This document shows, piece after piece, positions 1-8,155 of a stretch of DNA of 25,242 nucleotides. The DNA is taken from assembly GCA_900763675.1 (NCBI GenBank), contig CAAFLE010000025.1, positions 1 through 25,242 of the forward strand, in the 5' to 3' direction. Below the pieces are notes generated by a model. It was not told where the DNA came from and did not search any database. It saw only the letters and a list, made by a program, of their open reading frames with translations. The position numbers and the translations under genes are program-made. Origin of the DNA: an uncultured Oscillospiraceae bacterium (GTDB taxonomy: Bacteria > Bacillota > Clostridia > Oscillospirales > Oscillospiraceae). Position 1 is the first letter of the stretch. Each line of letters opens with the position of its first letter.

Positions 1-216
1 ACACGCCGCCGCTTCCTCCCGCGCCTGCTCCTCGTTGAGAGCGTAGGAATACCAGTACAGCCCCCACGGGATGGAGAGCGCGTCGCACTTGGCGATATTC
101 CGCTCCGCCCACGGGTCCACGCTCGTCCAGAACCCGCCGCGGACGATGACGAAGCCGTTCTGATACGGCGCAAGGTTGATGTCGCCCTGCCATTGGGAAA
201 TGTCGATGCCGTTCAT
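1..216 (-). CDS. GH25-family lysozyme (endolysin), 5' part only
   Basis: Phage endolysin that would cleave peptidoglycan glycan strands to release virions. The visible 72 residues begin MNGIDISQWQGDI, the usual GH25 start, in which the Asp of 'GIDIS' is a catalytic-site acid and is followed by the conserved Q-x-x-I. 'GFVIVRGGFW' and 'GLYWYSY' fit the second and third beta-strands of the GH25 barrel. The ATG at 216 has AGGAGG about 8 bases upstream. The gene runs off the left edge, so any cell-wall-binding domain is unseen. No signal peptide is visible, so a holin would be expected; none lies between it and the fibre gene, so it may be further left. It is the last gene seen in the late operon. 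Confidence 0.9.
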   Translation of the reverse strand, partial: MNGIDISQWQGDINLAPYQNGFVIVRGGFWTSVDPWAERNIAKCDALSIPWGLYWYSYALNEEQAREEAAAC

Positions 217-230
217 TTAATTTGCCTCCT

Positions 231-1238
231 TCATTCGCCGCTGTAGTTCTTCGTGCAGGAGATCGTGATGCCGAGCGCTTTGCCCGTGCTTTGCGGCAGA
301 GCGCCAGCGCCGCCGATCACGATGCCGATGTAGTAGCTCTCGTTGTAATCGCCCATGCTGATTGTTCGTTTTACGTCAGTATGCGTGCCGGTGGACGATA
401 CATTCTCCGGCAGGAGCCAGCTGTCCACCACCGTCATCGTGGCGCCTTTAGCGATCTCCGGCTTGGCGGACGTGAGGAAAAACGCCGGGGCAAGTCCGCC
501 CTTCCACGAGGTAAGAGTGTCCACCGCGACCATGATCTTCTCAATCTCAGAGAAGTCGATCGGCGCGGAAGAATACACGATGCCGCTCTCGTTGCCGTTC
601 GTCTTGAACTCCGAAGTTTCGGCGTCCCAGTACGGAAGTCCGAGGTTGTCGCCCTCGTTCACGAGCTGACCAACGAACGGAACAATGGATGCGCCGGGCG
701 CAAGAAGCGTCGTTACCGGCGCGGGCGGGCGGCTGCCGAGCAGCCGGGCGGTGACAGGCTTCCACACGCCGCCGACCTTTAGGAACGGCTTTGTCTGCCG
801 CCAGATTCCGCCATCGCGCAGCCAAAGAAGATCTCCGAGTTTTTCAACCGTTAGCGTGGCTTCGCTCCATCCGCCGCCGGAATAAACTGCGGACTGAACG
901 CCGCCGGTAATCGTTTCGGCGGTGTTGGTGTTGGTCGTCCAGTACCAGTAATAGGTCACACCGATTGTGCAGAGCCGTTCTGCCCCAGTGTGCGTTCCGT
1001 CGCTGTCCTTGACCCGCGGCTGGAAGTACCAATTACTTCCGACGCCCTGCCCGAATGAATAGCTGGACATCACAGAAACGCGAATGCACAGCTGATTATC
1101 CGAAGTTATCGCATACCGCAGCTGGGCTTGATAATTGCAGCCGTAATAGCCCGTAGAATACGCGGATTTTCTTGCACCGGAAACCGGTTCGCTCCAATCG
1201 CCCTGAATGGTCGGCGCGGTTGTGCTCCAACTGCCCAT
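231..1238 (-). CDS. Putative tail fibre / receptor-binding protein
   Basis: A 335-aa protein between the tail-tip genes and the lysin, the normal place for a host-recognition protein. I recognise no catalytic domain. The first half is rich in Gly, Tyr, Trp, Ser and Thr, as in beta-structured adhesins. Around residues 120-165 there are short repeats built on 'LRDGGIWRQTKP' and 'LKVGGVWKPV', a pattern common in phage fibre proteins. The second half (from about 170) looks like a jelly-roll or lectin-type domain with many beta-branched residues, but I cannot assign a family. ATG at 1238 with GAGGTGA upstream. Its start is 9 bases from the stop of the preceding fibre gene, so the two are co-transcribed. 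The function is inferred from position and composition. Confidence 0.55.
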   Translation of the reverse strand: MGSWSTTAPTIQGDWSEPVSGARKSAYSTGYYGCNYQAQLRYAITSDNQLCIRVSVMSSYSFGQGVGSNWYFQPRVKDSDGTHTGAERLCTIGVTYYWYWTTNTNTAETITGGVQSAVYSGGGWSEATLTVEKLGDLLWLRDGGIWRQTKPFLKVGGVWKPVTARLLGSRPPAPVTTLLAPGASIVPFVGQLVNEGDNLGLPYWDAETSEFKTNGNESGIVYSSAPIDFSEIEKIMVAVDTLTSWKGGLAPAFFLTSAKPEIAKGATMTVVDSWLLPENVSSTGTHTDVKRTISMGDYNESYYIGIVIGGAGALPQSTGKALGITISCTKNYSGE

Positions 1239-1247
1239 GATCTCACC

Positions 1248-1856
1248 TCATTCTGTGTACTGCAGATAGATGTCGCCGTCCGCACCGAACCCGGCGGACG
1301 GCTCGGTTGCTCCGACATAGATCGTGCGCACCTGATTGGCGGCAATGCCGAACTTCGTATACGGGATGCCGTCCGCCAGCTTGTCAGCCGTTACAGATCC
1401 GGGAGCGATGCTCGGAGTCGCAACGGCAAGGCTGGAGATAACGGCAGTAATGCCCGCCGTGCCGAGCGAAAGCACGCAGAACGCCGCCTGATAGTGCGTT
1501 CCGGCGGTGTTGATGTCCTGCTGCTCCAGCGCGGGGAAAGCGTCCGTAGAGGCGGCGTACTGCACCTGCAGCTCCGCTTGCAGGAAACTCGTCTCCGTGG
1601 CGGCGCGGGTAAGATCAATATCCACGATCACGCGGGCGTAGCCGGAGGTCGCGCCGGTGACGGAGATCGTCTCCCCGTCCGTCTTGATCTCTCGGGTGCC
1701 GATGAGCATACTGCCCGCGGCAATGGAGAGCGTGGCGGCGGCGAACGTGATGGCGCAGCCGGTGAGGATGCCGTCGGTGAGGATCGTTCCGTAGAGCCGC
1801 CCGTCGTCGGACGGCGTGATCTTCTGGTTTGCGAAGGTGATGCCGGTGAGGCTCAT
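1248..1856 (-). CDS. Putative baseplate/fibre-associated tail protein
   Basis: A 202-aa protein starting MSLTGITFANQKITPSDDG. It contains a Thr/Ala/Ile-rich beta domain, then 'GSVTADKLADGIPYTKFGI' near residues 152-170, a turn that I recognise from the collar or stem region of many tail-fibre proteins, and ends with 'VRTIYVGATEPSAGFGADGDIYLQYTE', a common C-terminal module of Firmicutes tail proteins. The start codon at 1856 overlaps the upstream stop by 4 bases (ATGA), which supports the start and indicates coupled translation with the tail-tip gene. Likely a baseplate or upper-fibre component; no enzymatic motif seen. Confidence 0.55.
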   Translation of the reverse strand: MSLTGITFANQKITPSDDGRLYGTILTDGILTGCAITFAAATLSIAAGSMLIGTREIKTDGETISVTGATSGYARVIVDIDLTRAATETSFLQAELQVQYAASTDAFPALEQQDINTAGTHYQAAFCVLSLGTAGITAVISSLAVATPSIAPGSVTADKLADGIPYTKFGIAANQVRTIYVGATEPSAGFGADGDIYLQYTE

Positions 1857-2902
1857 TTCATCATCCCTTTCAATTTCTCGGTGGCGGTGAGCAGCAGCTC
1901 GCCGCTGCGGTAATAGAAGCGCCCATCCGTGGAGCGCGTTCCGGCGTAGGAGATGTAGCTCTCCATGGTCTCGCCGTAGATCGAGAACTCGCAAGGATCG
2001 AACACGTCGAACTCCCGATCGGACCAGAACTCGATCTTGTGTGAGCTTGCCGCCTTGGCGAAGCGCTCGGCGGCTTTTGCCGCCGGGTCGTCCTTCGCCG
2101 CGACCGGCAGCGTGAGCCACGCGCCCTGCACGCGCCGCGCCGGGGGCGACGTAACGACCGAGCCGCTCTCGGTGAGATAGAAGTCGGCGGTTTCGATGTC
2201 GTAGATCGTCTTGCCCTCGTCGTCCTTTGCGTAGGTGATCTTCCCGGTCTCCGGGTCGGTGCTTTCGATCCGTGCCACGCTGTGGCGCGTCGTGATCTTC
2301 GCCAGCCCGCTGTCTGAGTAGGCGACAGAGGCGAGCTGACTGTGTCCGTCGTTGAATGGGATCACGCGGGAGGTCTTCCCGACGGGCGTCAGCGTGAGCT
2401 GAAGCTCGTCGCCGGAGAGCGAGAACACCGGCTTGATGCCGCGCAGACGGCGCAGCAGCCGGAAATAGTCCGAGAGCGCGAACAGTCCGTTGCTGTCCGC
2501 GTCCGGCGCGACAAAATCCGACGTGTCCAAATTGGACACCGCGAGATAGGGCAGCGCATACTGCGCGTCCGGCTGGTGGATGAAGTTTGCGGAGAGCTGA
2601 GCGGCGGCGAAAGCGCCGCCGCTGCCGCTTTCCGGCGCGGTGTAGGGCAGCAGCCGGGAGAATGCGTCGCCGGGCGCGGAGAGTGCCAGCAGCGTGCGTC
2701 CGTCCTGCGGCGTGACGGTGGAGATCGTATAGATCTGCTCGTCGATGATCGCCCACGAGCCAGCGAGCGAGCGCGGGACATCGTTCCCGATGACGGTGAC
2801 GCTGCTTCCCTCCTGCTCGGCGGAATCGAGGCAGAGCGAGCTGGAAAGCACGTTCAGCGCCGCGACCGTTTTAAAATCCGAGATTCGCTTGATGTACAGC
2901 AT
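1853..2902 (-). CDS. Tail-tip (Tal-like) structural protein
   Basis: A 349-aa protein that follows the distal tail gene, the usual position of the tail-associated or baseplate hub protein of siphoviruses. It starts MLYIKRISDFKTV; the ATG at 2902 has GGAGC 8 bases upstream. There is no peptidase or lysozyme motif, so it looks like the structural hub part without a catalytic extension. Its 3' end overlaps the next gene by 4 bases. It carries one copy of the 17-bp palindrome (2523-2539), read as VSNLDT. The call rests mainly on synteny and size. Confidence 0.6.
   Translation of the reverse strand: MLYIKRISDFKTVAALNVLSSSLCLDSAEQEGSSVTVIGNDVPRSLAGSWAIIDEQIYTISTVTPQDGRTLLALSAPGDAFSRLLPYTAPESGSGGAFAAAQLSANFIHQPDAQYALPYLAVSNLDTSDFVAPDADSNGLFALSDYFRLLRRLRGIKPVFSLSGDELQLTLTPVGKTSRVIPFNDGHSQLASVAYSDSGLAKITTRHSVARIESTDPETGKITYAKDDEGKTIYDIETADFYLTESGSVVTSPPARRVQGAWLTLPVAAKDDPAAKAAERFAKAASSHKIEFWSDREFDVFDPCEFSIYGETMESYISYAGTRSTDGRFYYRSGELLLTATEKLKGMMK
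2523..2539. repeat. 17-bp palindrome copy 1 (candidate parS-like site)
   Basis: GTGTCCAAATTGGACAC: perfect 8-bp arms around a central base. It lies inside the tail-tip gene and is one of five copies in the window. See the findings. Confidence 0.75.
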
Positions 2903-2904
2903 TT

Positions 2905-3777
2905 TTAAACGCTCCGGTAATAGTAGAATACCTGCACGTCCGCTGCGCCGGAGATCGCCGCCTGCGCGGCGATGGTGAGCGTACACGGCTCCGTGAGCGG
3001 CAGCCGGAAGAACGGCTCGCCGCCGAGGTCGATCTTCGAGAGGAGATCCACCTCCACGCCCTGCGCGGTGAGCTTGCGGACGTGGCTATCGAGGTAGTCT
3101 GAGGAGAACAGCAGCGTCTCGCCCGCGGCGATGGTGTCGGCGATCCGGCACGCGCCGTAAAGCTTGCCGGTGAGCTGCCCGGTGAGGGAGATCACGGGCG
3201 ACGCCGCGCCGCCGTAGAACGTAACGGAGATCGCCGCGGGGACGTGTCCGTCCGGATGAAGCGTGCCGGAGAGCGACGCGGTGGCGTCTTCACCGTAGAT
3301 CAGATTGGCGGTGTAAATAACGTTGTAGCGCATGGAGCGATCCACGGTCTGGGAGGAGAGATCAAGCCGCGTCGCCGCCGCCTTGAACCACGGCGACCGG
3401 GCGAGGAGCGAAAGCTCGCACGTGAGGAATGCGTGTTCGTCCAGCTCTCCCTTGGAGATCGCCTGCACGTCCACGCGGCGGTGGAACTCCTCCGTTCCGA
3501 ACGGGCAATAGATCAGTTCCAGATTCCCGGCAGCGGAGATCCAGTTGATGAGCTGGCGGTAGGCGGCATACGCCGGGCGGACGAAGAGCAGCGTCGCGTG
3601 TGGGGCGCTCTGCGGCTCGTTCGCCGAGCTGACGCCCACGAAGAAGCCGTTCTGCAGGTCGGCGTAGGTCTGCGCGAGGGTGACGCCGAGACCGGTAGGA
3701 TCCGTGAGGAACACGCCTTTCTCGCCCTGCAGCGCCCAGCGCTCGCCCGAGGCGTTTCTGAAATAGAATTTCCTCAT
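2905..3777 (-). CDS. Distal tail protein (Dit-like)
   Basis: A 290-aa protein starting MRKFYFRNASGERWALQGE, directly after the tape measure, as for Dit, the ring protein that joins the tail tube to the tip. 'GVFLTDPTGLGV' and the segment 'FLTCELSLLARSPWF' (about residues 140-155) match the phage tail-family/Dit pattern, where LARSPWF commonly closes the N-terminal ring domain. The C-terminal half is beta-rich, consistent with the galectin-like outer domain. The ATG at 3777 shares one base with the tape-measure stop (TGATG), so translation is coupled. Identification is by family resemblance and order. Confidence 0.75.
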   Translation of the reverse strand: MRKFYFRNASGERWALQGEKGVFLTDPTGLGVTLAQTYADLQNGFFVGVSSANEPQSAPHATLLFVRPAYAAYRQLINWISAAGNLELIYCPFGTEEFHRRVDVQAISKGELDEHAFLTCELSLLARSPWFKAAATRLDLSSQTVDRSMRYNVIYTANLIYGEDATASLSGTLHPDGHVPAAISVTFYGGAASPVISLTGQLTGKLYGACRIADTIAAGETLLFSSDYLDSHVRKLTAQGVEVDLLSKIDLGGEPFFRLPLTEPCTLTIAAQAAISGAADVQVFYYYRSV

Positions 3778-5447
3778 CAGATCTGCGCCCCCAATTCCCG
3801 GTTCATTACGGCGACGAGGTATTCCACCTGATCCGCCGTCATTTCTTGCGTGTAGATGTTGAACACTACGCCGCTCCCGCCGCCTCCGCCGCGTCCGGTG
3901 CGCCACTTGTCTGCCTGCTCGGCGGTAAGCACCGTCTCATCGGCGTGCAGCAGCGCCGGAAAATCGTCGTAGGGGACGCGCCACAAGCCCGATCGGGCGG
4001 ACGTGGTACCGGCGGACTTGTTGACGGTAACGTTCGCATTGAGATTGCCGAACAGCCCGTCCCACAGATTTTTGAACCACGTCTTGAGCGATTCCCATGC
4101 GTTGGCGATGCCCTGCTTGATGTTCTCCACAACGTTCTTGCCGATGTTCACGATGTCGTGCGCCTTCTCCTGGAAGCCCTCCACGAGGGTCTTCACGGCT
4201 TCCCCGGCGGCGACAATCAGCTCCGGCAGATTCTCAATGATGCCCTGCACCAGAGCGAGAATCAGCTCCAAGCCGGAGGCGATGAGCTGCGGGGCGTTCT
4301 GCACGAGCGCGATGAGCAGCTGAGAGATCATCTGTACCGCGGCGGGGATCAGCTCCGGAAGCGCTTCCGTGATGCCGGTAATCACGTTATCGAGGAGATC
4401 CAGCCCGGCGGTGAGCAGCTGCGGGGCGTTCTCGATGAGGAAGCCGACGAGCGCCATTACAACGTCCACGGCAGCGGATCCGATGCCGGGCGCGGCTTCG
4501 ATCAGCCCGTCGGTGAGTGTCTGAAGAACTTCCCCGGCGCTTGCGAGGATCAGCGGAAGATTCTCGCTGATCCCGGATCCGAGCGACGAGAGGATCTCGC
4601 CGCCCATTTTTAGGTATTCCGGGAGCTTTGCGGAGATGAGCTGCGCTCCCTTGCCGATGTACTCGCCGATCACCTCGCCCATCTTCTGGGTGTCGCCGCC
4701 GGTGGCATCCATGGCGGCGGAAAAATCGTTGAGGAAGTCGGCGCCCTCCTTGGAGAGCGATTCGAGCGCCGGAAGCAGAAGCGAGCCGAGCGCCGCTTTG
4801 GCAGCGCCGGAGGCGTTTTTCAGCCCGGTGAGATTCTCTCCGAGCTGGGCGTACTGCGCATAGAGCGGCTTGCCGTCCTCGCCCTTCGCCTCGGCAGCCT
4901 CCACGGCGAACTTGCCGAGCTGCTGGAAGCCCTTGGCGGCGACTACCGCCGCACCGCCCGCCGCGACCAGAGCGCCGACCGTAGCGCCGCCGATGATCTT
5001 CCCGGTGGTTTTCGTCACGGCGAGGGCGGCATTGGCGACGGCGGAAAACGTTGTAGTGAGAGCCTTAGCAGCGGCATTCTGCGTGATCATCGCCTTGGTG
5101 TTGGCTTTCAGCGCGTTCTCGGTGTTGATCACCGCGGCGCGGGCTTGATTCAGCTCCCGCTGGTATTTCTGCGCTTGGGCGCTGTTTTTTCCATATGCCT
5201 GCTCGGCGGCGCGGAGCTGATCGGAGAGAGCCTTCTCTTTCGCCTTCTGCTCATCAAGCGTGGATTTAAGGATTTTATGTTCGGCGGTAAGCGCCTTGAT
5301 CTTCGTGCTGTTCTTGCCGAACTCGGCAGTAACTACCGCCATTTCTGAACGAGTAGTTTTCAGGCTGTTGTTCACAGCCTTCATCTGATCGTTGAACTCC
5401 TTCTCGCCGGTGAGTGTCAGCTCGGTATCAATCCTGCGCGTTGCCAA
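3777..5447 (-). CDS. Tail tape measure protein
   Basis: A 556-aa tape measure that sets tail length and exits during DNA injection. Residues 1-125 are charged coiled coil typical of the family ('IKALTAEHKILKSTLDEQ'). About 150-190 is hydrophobic, Ala/Gly-rich and probably membrane-inserting. About 280-430 is a series of 35-40-residue amphipathic repeats built on 'ENAPQLLTAGLDLL', 'QNAPQLIASGLELI' and 'ENLPELIVAAGEAV'. At about 500-512 'PALLHADETVLTAEQADKW' matches the end region of clostridial tape measures. At roughly 0.15 nm per residue it predicts a short tail near 80 nm. The start is TTG (5447) with AAGGAAG upstream, 2 bases after the chaperone-frame stop; no better start is visible. Confidence 0.88.
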   Translation of the reverse strand: MATRRIDTELTLTGEKEFNDQMKAVNNSLKTTRSEMAVVTAEFGKNSTKIKALTAEHKILKSTLDEQKAKEKALSDQLRAAEQAYGKNSAQAQKYQRELNQARAAVINTENALKANTKAMITQNAAAKALTTTFSAVANAALAVTKTTGKIIGGATVGALVAAGGAAVVAAKGFQQLGKFAVEAAEAKGEDGKPLYAQYAQLGENLTGLKNASGAAKAALGSLLLPALESLSKEGADFLNDFSAAMDATGGDTQKMGEVIGEYIGKGAQLISAKLPEYLKMGGEILSSLGSGISENLPLILASAGEVLQTLTDGLIEAAPGIGSAAVDVVMALVGFLIENAPQLLTAGLDLLDNVITGITEALPELIPAAVQMISQLLIALVQNAPQLIASGLELILALVQGIIENLPELIVAAGEAVKTLVEGFQEKAHDIVNIGKNVVENIKQGIANAWESLKTWFKNLWDGLFGNLNANVTVNKSAGTTSARSGLWRVPYDDFPALLHADETVLTAEQADKWRTGRGGGGGSGVVFNIYTQEMTADQVEYLVAVMNRELGAQI

Positions 5448-5449
5448 TG

Positions 5450-5630
5450 TTAATCACTTCCTTCCGCCCATGCGGGGGCGTCCTCCCGCCGCGGCGGGGT
5501 AACGGCGGCGAGCATATCGAAGAACTCCCCCGGCGAGAGCAGCAGCGTCTCCCGCACGCTCAGCCGAAGCCGAGCCGCCGCCAGAGCGAGCCACTGGGCG
5601 CGGATCGCGCCGGGCGGTTCGTTTTTTTTT
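5450..5630 (-). other. Tail assembly chaperone extension (gpT part) reached by -1 frameshift
   Basis: This frame is open from the slippery A9 run (5622-5630) to a TAA at 5450 and has no start codon or ribosome site of its own. It encodes about 57 residues after the slip, including 'WLALAAARLRLSVRETLLL' and 'SPGEFFDMLAAVTPP', a typical gpT-like tail with the 'GEFFDM' motif. In the upstream chaperone frame the run reads CAA AAA AAA ACG; a -1 slip gives AAA AAA AAC GAA. The purine-rich AGGAGG just 5' of the run could act as a Shine-Dalgarno-like stimulator. The predicted fusion is about 190 aa. This is the lambda gpG/gpGT arrangement. Confidence 0.8.
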
Positions 5631-6021
5631 GAGCCTCCTCCTGTTCGCGTTCCAGCAGCACGAGATTCACTTCCTCGTCGACATCGTCCGGGATGTCGCG
5701 GGCGAAGCCAAGCCGGAACGCCTCGCGGATCGCCTCGCGCAGGGCGAGCGCGTCCGTGGGAGAGGCAGTGCGCAGGAGCTGCTCGGCGTCGAGCGTCGGC
5801 GCCGGGGGACGGAACAGGTATTCCCGCTGCGCCGCGCCCTGCTCGGAGAGCAGCGCCGCAAGACGGCAGCAGGCGCCCCAGCCCTCCAGCGTCGGCTCCA
5901 TGCACTTGGTCGTATCGAACACGTCGCCGGTGCCGAACTCGTCGTACACGGCGAAAAGCGCAGCAGCTGTGACGGCGAGGACGTATTCGCTGCCGCGGTA
6001 GATGAATTTTACAGAGCGCAT
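5560..6021 (-). CDS. Tail assembly chaperone (gpG-like)
   Basis: A 153-aa protein between the major tail protein and the tape measure, the conserved site of the tail assembly chaperone, which keeps the tape measure soluble while tube protein polymerises around it. It starts MRSVKFIYRGSEYVLAVT; the ATG at 6021 has AAAGGAG 6 bases upstream. The C-terminus is acidic and charged ('LLEREQEEAQKKT'), and that stretch carries the slippery sequence. If no frameshift occurs the protein ends '...SLWRRLGFG'. Family assignment is from synteny, size and the frameshift rather than a strong motif. Confidence 0.82.
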   Translation of the reverse strand: MRSVKFIYRGSEYVLAVTAAALFAVYDEFGTGDVFDTTKCMEPTLEGWGACCRLAALLSEQGAAQREYLFRPPAPTLDAEQLLRTASPTDALALREAIREAFRLGFARDIPDDVDEEVNLVLLEREQEEAQKKTNRPARSAPSGSLWRRLGFG

Positions 6022-6050
6022 AATAAGCTCCTTTGTGATCTAAATGAGAA

Positions 6051-6079
6051 ACGGAGGCAGCCGCGACGGCTGCCTCCGT
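6051..6079 (-). terminator. Hairpin terminator/attenuator after the major tail protein
   Basis: Perfect 13-bp stem (6051-6063 with 6067-6079) with a 3-base loop, starting 5 bases after the major-tail stop. On the minus strand the stem is followed by TTTCTCATTT, a broken U-tract, so it is more likely a partial terminator or mRNA 3'-end protector that keeps tail-tube mRNA abundant over downstream genes. Confidence 0.7.
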
Positions 6080-6083
6080 GCGA

Positions 6084-6686
6084 TCAGGACGGGGAGAACT
6101 GGGAGTTGATCCACGCGAGCGCGGCGGCTTCCGCGCCGTCGCCGGAGAACTCCTTGCGGACGCGCCACGAGCCGGTAGCATCGGCGGAGCAAGCAAAGGA
6201 GATCGCGTTGTTCTGCTGCGTGATGCTGTCGGCGCGGGTGGCGGCGTCCGACTTTTCGCTGGAGCCGATCGCCACGACGCGGCGCAGGAACGACGATCGG
6301 AAGATCACGGTCTTGTCCTTCAGGAGGATCGGCTCAATGTAGCCGTAGCCGCCGTAGGGCGCGTGATCGTCCTTGCCGCTGTCCTCGCCGTCTGCTTCGG
6401 CGTAGGTGTGCCCATAGACGGTGGCGTTCAGCTCCAGATCGGAACAGGTGGTTTCCACGTCGAGCTGACCGGCGACAAAGCTTTCGTCGCGCAGCTGCTC
6501 AACGTCATCGCCGTAGATCGTGAGTGAGGCGGTGGTGATCGCCAGCGTTCCCTTTACGGCAGCGCCGAGATCCACCGGCGTTCCGTAGGTGGGATGCGCG
6601 GTGGCAGGCTCGGCGGTGATCTTCGCCCAGAGCGCCTTGCGGATGCCGATCGGCACCTTAACAGTCTTGGTGTTGTTATTCGCCAT
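6084..6686 (-). CDS. Major tail tube protein
   Basis: A 200-aa protein starting MANNNTKTVKVPIGIRKALW, placed just before the tail chaperone. Features such as 'YGTPVDLGAAVKGTLAITTASLTIYGDD' and 'GGYGYIEPILLKDKTVIFRS' match the phi13/major tail protein family of Firmicutes siphoviruses, which forms the tail tube. The ATG at 6686 has AAAAGGATG upstream. It is followed at once by a strong hairpin, consistent with the need for high expression. There is no Ig-like C-terminal extension. Confidence 0.85.
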   Translation of the reverse strand: MANNNTKTVKVPIGIRKALWAKITAEPATAHPTYGTPVDLGAAVKGTLAITTASLTIYGDDVEQLRDESFVAGQLDVETTCSDLELNATVYGHTYAEADGEDSGKDDHAPYGGYGYIEPILLKDKTVIFRSSFLRRVVAIGSSEKSDAATRADSITQQNNAISFACSADATGSWRVRKEFSGDGAEAAALAWINSQFSPS

Positions 6687-6709
6687 AGATTCACATCCTT
6701 TTTTAAGTT

Positions 6710-7162
6710 TTACACGCTATCAAGGAAGTCATCGAACGCCTTACTCTCGGCATCAATAACGGCGTCTGCGGCTTCCTCGTTCGCCGTCTCCATCCAATGT
6801 GTGGCTCTCATTCGAGGTGTGCCGTATTCGAGGAAATAGCCAACCTCGGCATTGCTGCCTTGATATGTACCGCCGGGACTTCCATCGCGTTTTTTCCGTC
6901 GCCCGGTGTAGCCGTTTTTCCGCTTGCCGGTCGGCGCAACGGAAATAACGGGCAAGCCATTGCTGCCGGTTTTCCGCTTTGCCTTGATGCTCTCGATGAG
7001 CTGCCCGGTCCGTTTCATCGGAAGCAGCTTCTCTTTCCACTTCTCGATGAGAACCGCCGCCCCCGCTTCCAAGACGTTGTATGCCGCCTCGTCAGGCAGG
7101 TTGGAAAGCACACTCAGACTCATCGAGATCGACTCAATGCCATGAGATTTAAACTTCGCCAT
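6710..7162 (-). CDS. HK97 gp10-like tail-joining protein
   Basis: A 150-aa protein starting MAKFKSHGIESISMSLSVL. The motif 'RTGQLIESIKAKRK' (about 50-63) and 'NAEVGYFLEYGTPRMRATHW' (about 102-121) are hallmarks of the HK97-gp10/tail completion family, where '(Y/F)LEYGT-x-(R/K)-x-x-A-x-P/H' recurs. It acts at the head-tail interface during tail joining. The ATG at 7162 shares one base with the preceding stop (TGATG). The region 25-50 is helical. Confidence 0.85.
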   Translation of the reverse strand: MAKFKSHGIESISMSLSVLSNLPDEAAYNVLEAGAAVLIEKWKEKLLPMKRTGQLIESIKAKRKTGSNGLPVISVAPTGKRKNGYTGRRKKRDGSPGGTYQGSNAEVGYFLEYGTPRMRATHWMETANEEAADAVIDAESKAFDDFLDSV

Positions 7163-7482
7163 CAGATCAGCTCCAGCTGCAAAATCGTGCGCAGCGCGTT
7201 CCAGTCGTCGTCGAACGAGCCGATCTCCTCCAGCGTGTAGGTGATGCACCAGCTGCGCAGCAGCTCGCACACGTCGAGCGGCAGCGTGTCCGCGTTGTCC
7301 TGCGTGAGAATATCGAGCTGCACCTTCACGATGTCGAAGAGGTTCCTGTCGTCGCCGTAAATGCTGCGTCCGTTCGAGTAGGTGTGCGCCACAATGCAGC
7401 GCGTCGCGCCCTGCGGCGCGGCAAGCTCGTAGGTCTCCGGGCACACGGTCTTCAGCAGCTCAATGAGTTTTTCGAGGGTCAC
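7162..7482 (-). CDS. Putative tail terminator/head-tail joining protein
   Basis: A 106-aa acidic protein starting MTLEKLIELLKTVCPETYEL, lying between the head-closure and gp10-like genes, the slot of the tail terminator (HK97 gp9-like) or a minor joining protein. No diagnostic motif is visible; the assignment is by order and size. The start overlaps the preceding stop by 4 bases and its stop overlaps the next start by 1 base, so it sits in a tightly coupled morphogenesis operon. Confidence 0.55.
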   Translation of the reverse strand: MTLEKLIELLKTVCPETYELAAPQGATRCIVAHTYSNGRSIYGDDRNLFDIVKVQLDILTQDNADTLPLDVCELLRSWCITYTLEEIGSFDDDWNALRTILQLELI

Positions 7483-7823
7483 GGGTTCACCTCCGGCGCG
7501 GCGATCTCGTACCGCTTGTCCATGCGGCGCAGGGAGAGCCGCGTGACGGGGTTCCCGTCGTCGTCATACTCATACTGCGCCTGCTCGATGCGCATCGGCG
7601 TGCCGCCGGAAACAGCGGCGAACATCCCGGTTTCGATCGCCCGCCCGAACGGCACAACGATCATTCGGTCGACCTGGCTGCCCGCCTGCACGCTATCCCA
7701 GAAGCGGGAGGCGTACACGCTCTCCTCGCGGCAGAGATGGCGCGAGACGAAGCGCAGTTTCGCCTGCAGGGGCGTTCCGGCGTCGAGGGAGTAGATTTTC
7801 ACTTCCCTGTCGAAGATTTTCAT
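7479..7823 (-). CDS. Head closure / head-tail adaptor protein
   Basis: A 114-aa protein starting MKIFDREVKIYSLDAGTPLQ, the usual size and place of the head-tail stopper (SPP1 gp16-like). It contains 'RHLCREESVYASRFWDSVQAG' and a beta-rich C-terminus. I chose the ATG at 7823 because it overlaps the preceding stop by 4 bases (ATGA); an open extension further upstream lies over the neighbouring gene. Function is inferred from order. Confidence 0.55.
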   Translation of the reverse strand: MKIFDREVKIYSLDAGTPLQAKLRFVSRHLCREESVYASRFWDSVQAGSQVDRMIVVPFGRAIETGMFAAVSGGTPMRIEQAQYEYDDDGNPVTRLSLRRMDKRYEIAAPEVNP

Positions 7824-8128
7824 GCGGTCGCCTCCTGCGCCGTCGTGGCGGTGCGGACAATGCGGTTGTTGAGCGCGTAGCGAAGATACGGCGGCATTGG
7901 CGATTCGCTCGACCGCTGACGGTACATCCAAGCGGCGTAAGCGCTGAGCAGCTCGTTGTCCGCCACGGCGGAGAGATCGAGCGTGATACCCTTCGCCGCG
8001 AGCTGAACCACGGCGGCGGCGAGCTTCGCTTCGAGCAGTGCCTTCGTCTCGTCGGGGATGTCCGTCCCGGTGTAGCCGAGATCGGCGAGCATGAGGTTGT
8101 AGGCGGTTGCGGTGGTCGGCTCAGCCAT
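7820..8128 (-). CDS. Head-tail connector (gp6-like)
   Basis: A 102-aa, mostly helical protein starting MAEPTTATAYNLMLADLGY. It follows the capsid gene and has the size and 'LLSAYAAWMYRQRSS...PPYLRYALNNRIV' pattern of phage gp6-like head-tail connectors, which form the ring below the portal. The ATG at 8128 has a strong AAGGAGG 8 bases upstream, set just after the long palindrome at 8156-8182. A 4-base overlap links it to the head-closure gene. Confidence 0.7.
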   Translation of the reverse strand: MAEPTTATAYNLMLADLGYTGTDIPDETKALLEAKLAAAVVQLAAKGITLDLSAVADNELLSAYAAWMYRQRSSESPMPPYLRYALNNRIVRTATTAQEATA

Positions 8129-8155
8129 TGGCAGCGCCTCCTTTCAACGGGGTTT

